From the NCBI GenBank assembly GCA_902783515.1, contig CACZRK010000292.1, positions 1 to 8,708 of the forward strand: DNA of 8,708 nt, given 5' to 3'. Shown one piece after another: positions 5,977 to 8,708 of this stretch. The stretch is from an uncultured Coriobacteriaceae bacterium. GTDB lineage: Bacteria; Actinomycetota; Coriobacteriia; Coriobacteriales; UMGS124. Each line of letters begins with the position of its first letter. The first letter of the stretch is position 1. A program made the position numbers and the translations under genes. Below the pieces are notes generated by a model, which was not told where the DNA came from, did no database searches, and saw only the letters and a program-made list of their open reading frames with translations.

Positions 5977-8358
5977 ATGCGTCAATGCGATATGTCGCGG
6001 CCGGGCCATGAGCTCGGCCCGTTTCGTCGAATGGGGGATGTCATGCAGGTCACACGAAGAAGCCTTATCAAGGGCGCCGCGCTTGGGACGGCGGGCCTCT
6101 GCGGCGTCGCCGCAATGGGCGACGCGAGGCTGAGCGTCGCCCGGGCCGCCACGCCGGCCGACTCGGGCGCTGACGCGCACGCGACGAAGGCAGGCGGGGA
6201 CGGCACGTACACCGCCGTCGCGCCGGGCATCGGCGGTGACGTGACGGTCACCATCACCATCAAGGACGGTAGGCTCGCCGACGTGCAGGCGGACGGCCCG
6301 AACGAGACGGATGGCATCGGCACGCGCGCGCTCCAGAGTATGCCGCCGCAGATGGTCGCGACCAACTCCGTGCAGGTCGATGCTGTGAGCGGCGCCTCCG
6401 TTACGTCCAAGGCCATTCTCGACGCCGCCGCAGACGCCCTTGCCCAGAGTGGCGTGACCCTGACGCCCGAGACCGCTGCGCCGGTCGAGCAGCACATGAC
6501 GCCTGGCACGTATGAGGGCGAGGCCTTTGGGAAGTGGAAGGAGGGCACCATCGAGGGCGAGCGCTTCGGATCGCCCGCGATCATCGCCCCCACGAAGGTC
6601 GCCGTCACCGTCGACGAGACCAAGATCGTATCCGTCGAGGTGGAGAGCTGCGACGACACACCAGGCTTCATCGAACCGTGCATCGAGCGCGTCCCGGCCG
6701 CCATCGTCGAGAGTCAGTCGTTGAACGTGGACACGGTCACCGGTGCGACGATGACGAGCCAGGCGATCATCAGTGCGGCCTCGCAGGCGCTTGAGCAGGC
6801 GGGCGCCGACCTCACCGGCTTCAACGCGGCACCCCAGCGCACCGACGCGACGGAGGAATACGACTGCGACTTTGCCGTCGTGTCTGCAGGTGGTGCCGGC
6901 ACCGTCGCGGCGTTGCGCGCGCTCGAGGCTGGACTGAAGGTCGTCGTCATCGAGAAGTGCGGCAAGGTTGGCGGCGAGAGCGCCTGCTCGACCGGCGTCA
7001 TGGCCATCGGTTCCAATTACCTCGCAAGCCTGCACGAAGGCGAGGAGCTGCCGGCGATCAATGACGTCTTTACCGAGATGATCGACTACGCGAAATATCG
7101 TGCCGATGCGAGCATCGTGCAGGCGTTTCTCAATAACTGCGGTCCCGTTGCTGACTTCCTTGAGACGCATTGGGATCAGGTGGATGACTACGATGGCTTC
7201 AAGGCAGCGCCGCTCAACACGGGTCTCGACACCGGCAAGGGCACCACGAAGTACCAGACGCTGTACGACAACTTCATCATCCCGCTTGGCGGCACGCTGC
7301 TGCTGGAGACGCGCGCGGAGGAGCTGCTGACCGACGAGGCCGGCGCCGTCGTCGGCGTGAAGGCGAAGAAGCAGGACGGCACGCAAGTCACCGTGCGGGC
7401 GAAGGCGACCCTTGTCGCCTGCGGTGGCTTCGGCGGTAATCCCGAGCTGCAGCGTGAGTACCTGCATACCGACAACTTCTATTTGTATGGACTTGCTACG
7501 AACACGGGTGATGGCCTGGCGATGGCGAAGGACGCTGGCGCCGTCATCACGCGCGAGGTTAACCCGCATCTCGCGGAGTTCTGCTCCAATCGCAAGGTCG
7601 ACTTCTATGCCGGCTACATGAAGTTCATCAACTATACCGGCCTCCTGCAGGTGAACCCCGAGGGACGACGGTTCTACAACGAGGAGCTCGGTGCCTCCGA
7701 CCCGCTGGCCGTCGGGACCTCAGCGCTGTATGCGATGGATCACGCATACGCCATTTTCTGCCAGGCTGACATGGACAAGATGGTCGAGAACGGTGGCGCC
7801 GCCATGATGAGCGAGGAGGTGCGCGCCGAGATGAAGAACTACCGAAGCCGTGCGTGCGTCCCGTTCTACACGCTGCCCGATGAGATGCAGGCGGCCATCA
7901 AGGCGGGCGAGGGTTGGCAGGCCGACTCTCTCGAAGACCTTGGCGCGCAGATTGGCTTTGATCCCGACGTGTGGGCGCAAACCGTCTCGACGTATCTTGC
8001 GGCGATCGAGTCCGGCGACGATGCCGAGTTCCACAAGCGTCCGGAGATGCTCTATCCGCTGAGCGAGGGACCGTTCTATGCGGTGCGCATCTGCCCTGCC
8101 ATGGACGGAACGCTGAACGGCGTGCGCGTCAACCAGTACATGCAGGCACTCGGCCAGGATCTGTCGCCGATCCCTGGCCTGTTCATGGGCGGCTACGATG
8201 CGGGCGGATTCTGGGGTAATGTGTACTACCAGACGCCCCACACGAACGCCCTGACGCAGGGCTATGCGATCACCTCTGGCTACATCGCAGCGAACAAGGT
8301 GATTGAGCAGCTCGGGGCGTCCTCGCCTGAGCCTACGGGTTGGATGATCACGCAGTAG
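5977..8358 (+). CDS. Tat-exported flavoprotein with two FMN-binding domains and a FAD-binding reductase domain
   Basis: A 793-residue protein from the ATG at 5977, preceded by GAGGGGA (5964-5970) six bases away. ATGs at 6031 and 6043 are also possible, the last giving a classic short Tat n-region; a frame open to TTG 5917 is unlikely. The Tat motif is TRRSLIK (R27, R28). FMN-binding domain 1 (about residues 70-165) has DAVSGAS (135-141), with Ser at the usual flavinylated Thr. Domain 2 (about 180-285) has canonical DTVTGAT (252-258), predicted FMN on T258. The FAD domain starts about residue 297, with SAGGAG (303-308) where GxGxxG is expected. Later landmarks are VACGGFGGN, GDGLAMAKDAGA, GRRFYNE (E569) and C-terminal GGFWGNVYYQTPHTNAL. 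It probably passes electrons through the FMN domains to reduce an unidentified acceptor outside the membrane. It is divergent from the LuxR gene across a region of operator-like repeats. Confidence 0.9.
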   Translation: MRQCDMSRPGHELGPFRRMGDVMQVTRRSLIKGAALGTAGLCGVAAMGDARLSVARAATPADSGADAHATKAGGDGTYTAVAPGIGGDVTVTITIKDGRLADVQADGPNETDGIGTRALQSMPPQMVATNSVQVDAVSGASVTSKAILDAAADALAQSGVTLTPETAAPVEQHMTPGTYEGEAFGKWKEGTIEGERFGSPAIIAPTKVAVTVDETKIVSVEVESCDDTPGFIEPCIERVPAAIVESQSLNVDTVTGATMTSQAIISAASQALEQAGADLTGFNAAPQRTDATEEYDCDFAVVSAGGAGTVAALRALEAGLKVVVIEKCGKVGGESACSTGVMAIGSNYLASLHEGEELPAINDVFTEMIDYAKYRADASIVQAFLNNCGPVADFLETHWDQVDDYDGFKAAPLNTGLDTGKGTTKYQTLYDNFIIPLGGTLLLETRAEELLTDEAGAVVGVKAKKQDGTQVTVRAKATLVACGGFGGNPELQREYLHTDNFYLYGLATNTGDGLAMAKDAGAVITREVNPHLAEFCSNRKVDFYAGYMKFINYTGLLQVNPEGRRFYNEELGASDPLAVGTSALYAMDHAYAIFCQADMDKMVENGGAAMMSEEVRAEMKNYRSRACVPFYTLPDEMQAAIKAGEGWQADSLEDLGAQIGFDPDVWAQTVSTYLAAIESGDDAEFHKRPEMLYPLSEGPFYAVRICPAMDGTLNGVRVNQYMQALGQDLSPIPGLFMGGYDAGGFWGNVYYQTPHTNALTQGYAITSGYIAANKVIEQLGASSPEPTGWMITQ

Positions 8359-8399
8359 CCTCTGAGTTAGCTTCATAGCATCCGTCGTATGGTGCGTGT

Positions 8400-8445
8400 C
8401 ATGTGGCGTTGTCTCAACCACCGATGGTTGCAGCGACGCCACATG
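8400..8445 (+). terminator. Two-tier hairpin after the double-FMN flavoprotein gene
   Basis: A perfect 10-bp outer stem, CATGTGGCGT (8400-8409) with ACGCCACATG (8436-8445), encloses a perfect 6-bp inner stem, CAACCA (8415-8420) with TGGTTG (8425-8430), closed by CCGA. Symmetric 5-base internal loops separate the stems. It lies 41 bases after the stop codon, a natural terminator place, but no T-run follows. Confidence 0.5.
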
Positions 8446-8510
8446 CTGGTATGCGACGCGCCCAAACACGAATGCCCAGGTCACCCTCAACAGTCTAAAG
8501 GCGGGCGTCG

Positions 8511-8568
8511 GGCGAGTGCCGGACGGCAGGCAGGCGGTAGGCGAGCACCGGGCGGCAGGTAGGCAGGT
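8511..8568. repeat. GC-rich 29-bp imperfect tandem repeat
   Basis: Two units, 8511-8538 and 8540-8568, share GGCGAG, CCGG, CGGCAGG and AGGC blocks with four substitutions and one gap. A partial third begins with GGCGAGTG at 8579. No credible gene covers it. Confidence 0.6.
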
Positions 8569-8617
8569 GCGGCGGACAGGCGAGTGGGTACGGATTCCGA
8601 CGTTCGGGAGCACCTAA

Positions 8618-8692
8618 GCGGGCTGCCGGGACAGTCTCGCACAAATGGGAGGGTTTGCGCGGGCAGCCGGGACAGTCTCGCACGAATCGGAG
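8618..8692. repeat. 41-bp-period direct repeat at right edge
   Basis: Two 34-bp copies, 8618-8651 and 8659-8692, differ at three positions and share the 18-mer GCCGGGACAGTCTCGCAC. GGGAGCAC (8606-8613) and its perfect complement GTGCTCCC (8692-8699) flank the pair. Frames crossing it have no recognisable domain, so it looks non-coding, perhaps part of a dispersed repeat or an element end. Confidence 0.7.
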
Positions 8693-8704
8693 TGCTCCCA
8701 TTCG
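8683..8704. repeat. Imperfect palindrome at window edge
   Basis: CGAAT (8683-8687) and GGAG (8689-8692) are complemented by CTCC (8695-8698) and ATTCG (8700-8704), with one mismatched pair (8688/8699) and a TG centre. It overlaps the second copy of the 41-bp-period repeat and may continue past the window. Confidence 0.5.
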
Positions 8705-8708
8705 CACA

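Noticed and set aside
5890..7569. 559-codon open frame on the minus strand
   Set aside because: It is antisense to the double-FMN flavoprotein and has no recognisable motif; it is a shadow of the real gene.

Overview
The window is GC-rich DNA, apart from a more A+T-rich patch near 450-550. It looks like an anaerobic actinobacterium of the Coriobacteriia, most likely Eggerthellaceae or a relative. This is inferred from three things: two Tat-exported FMN/FAD reductase-type flavoproteins, a LuxR regulator with a 12-helix membrane domain of the type common in that group, and strong G/C codon-third-position bias. No rRNA or other marker confirms it.

Left part (1-1790). The window opens in the last 51 codons of a LuxR-family regulator, ending at 157 with a hairpin starting at its stop codon. 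A gene-poor stretch follows (about 160-560). It holds an apparent relic of a minus-strand coding sequence and then four 23-bp direct repeats (459-550). The repeats form the promoter region of an intact AAA ATPase with a C-terminal DUF4143 domain (565-1725). A hairpin similar to the one after the LuxR gene follows the ATPase, so related hairpins bracket the relic, repeats and ATPase. The block looks like an inserted accessory module.

Central and right part (1867-8358). This is a reductase/regulator cluster. A 12-helix LuxR regulator (minus, start about 5719) sits between two flavoproteins. One (minus, 1867-3810) lies downstream of it in the same direction and has one FMN-binding domain plus a FAD domain. 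The other (plus, about 5977-8358) is divergent and has two FMN-binding domains plus a FAD domain. Both carry Tat signals and should act outside the cytoplasmic membrane. The divergent intergenic region has a perfect 9-bp inverted repeat and further copies of its TTCACCA half-site, a good candidate operator. The likely arrangement is a membrane regulator sensing a small molecule and controlling reductases that use it as electron acceptor. The substrate cannot be read from the sequence, and both proteins seem to lack the proton-donor arginine motif of classical soluble fumarate reductases. No ApbE flavin transferase or quinol-oxidising partner lies in the window.

Right edge (8359-8708). No gene is seen. 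It holds a strong two-tier hairpin, a GC-rich 29-bp tandem repeat, a 41-bp-period direct repeat and a palindrome cut by the window edge, suggesting a repeat-rich intergenic or mobile-element border.
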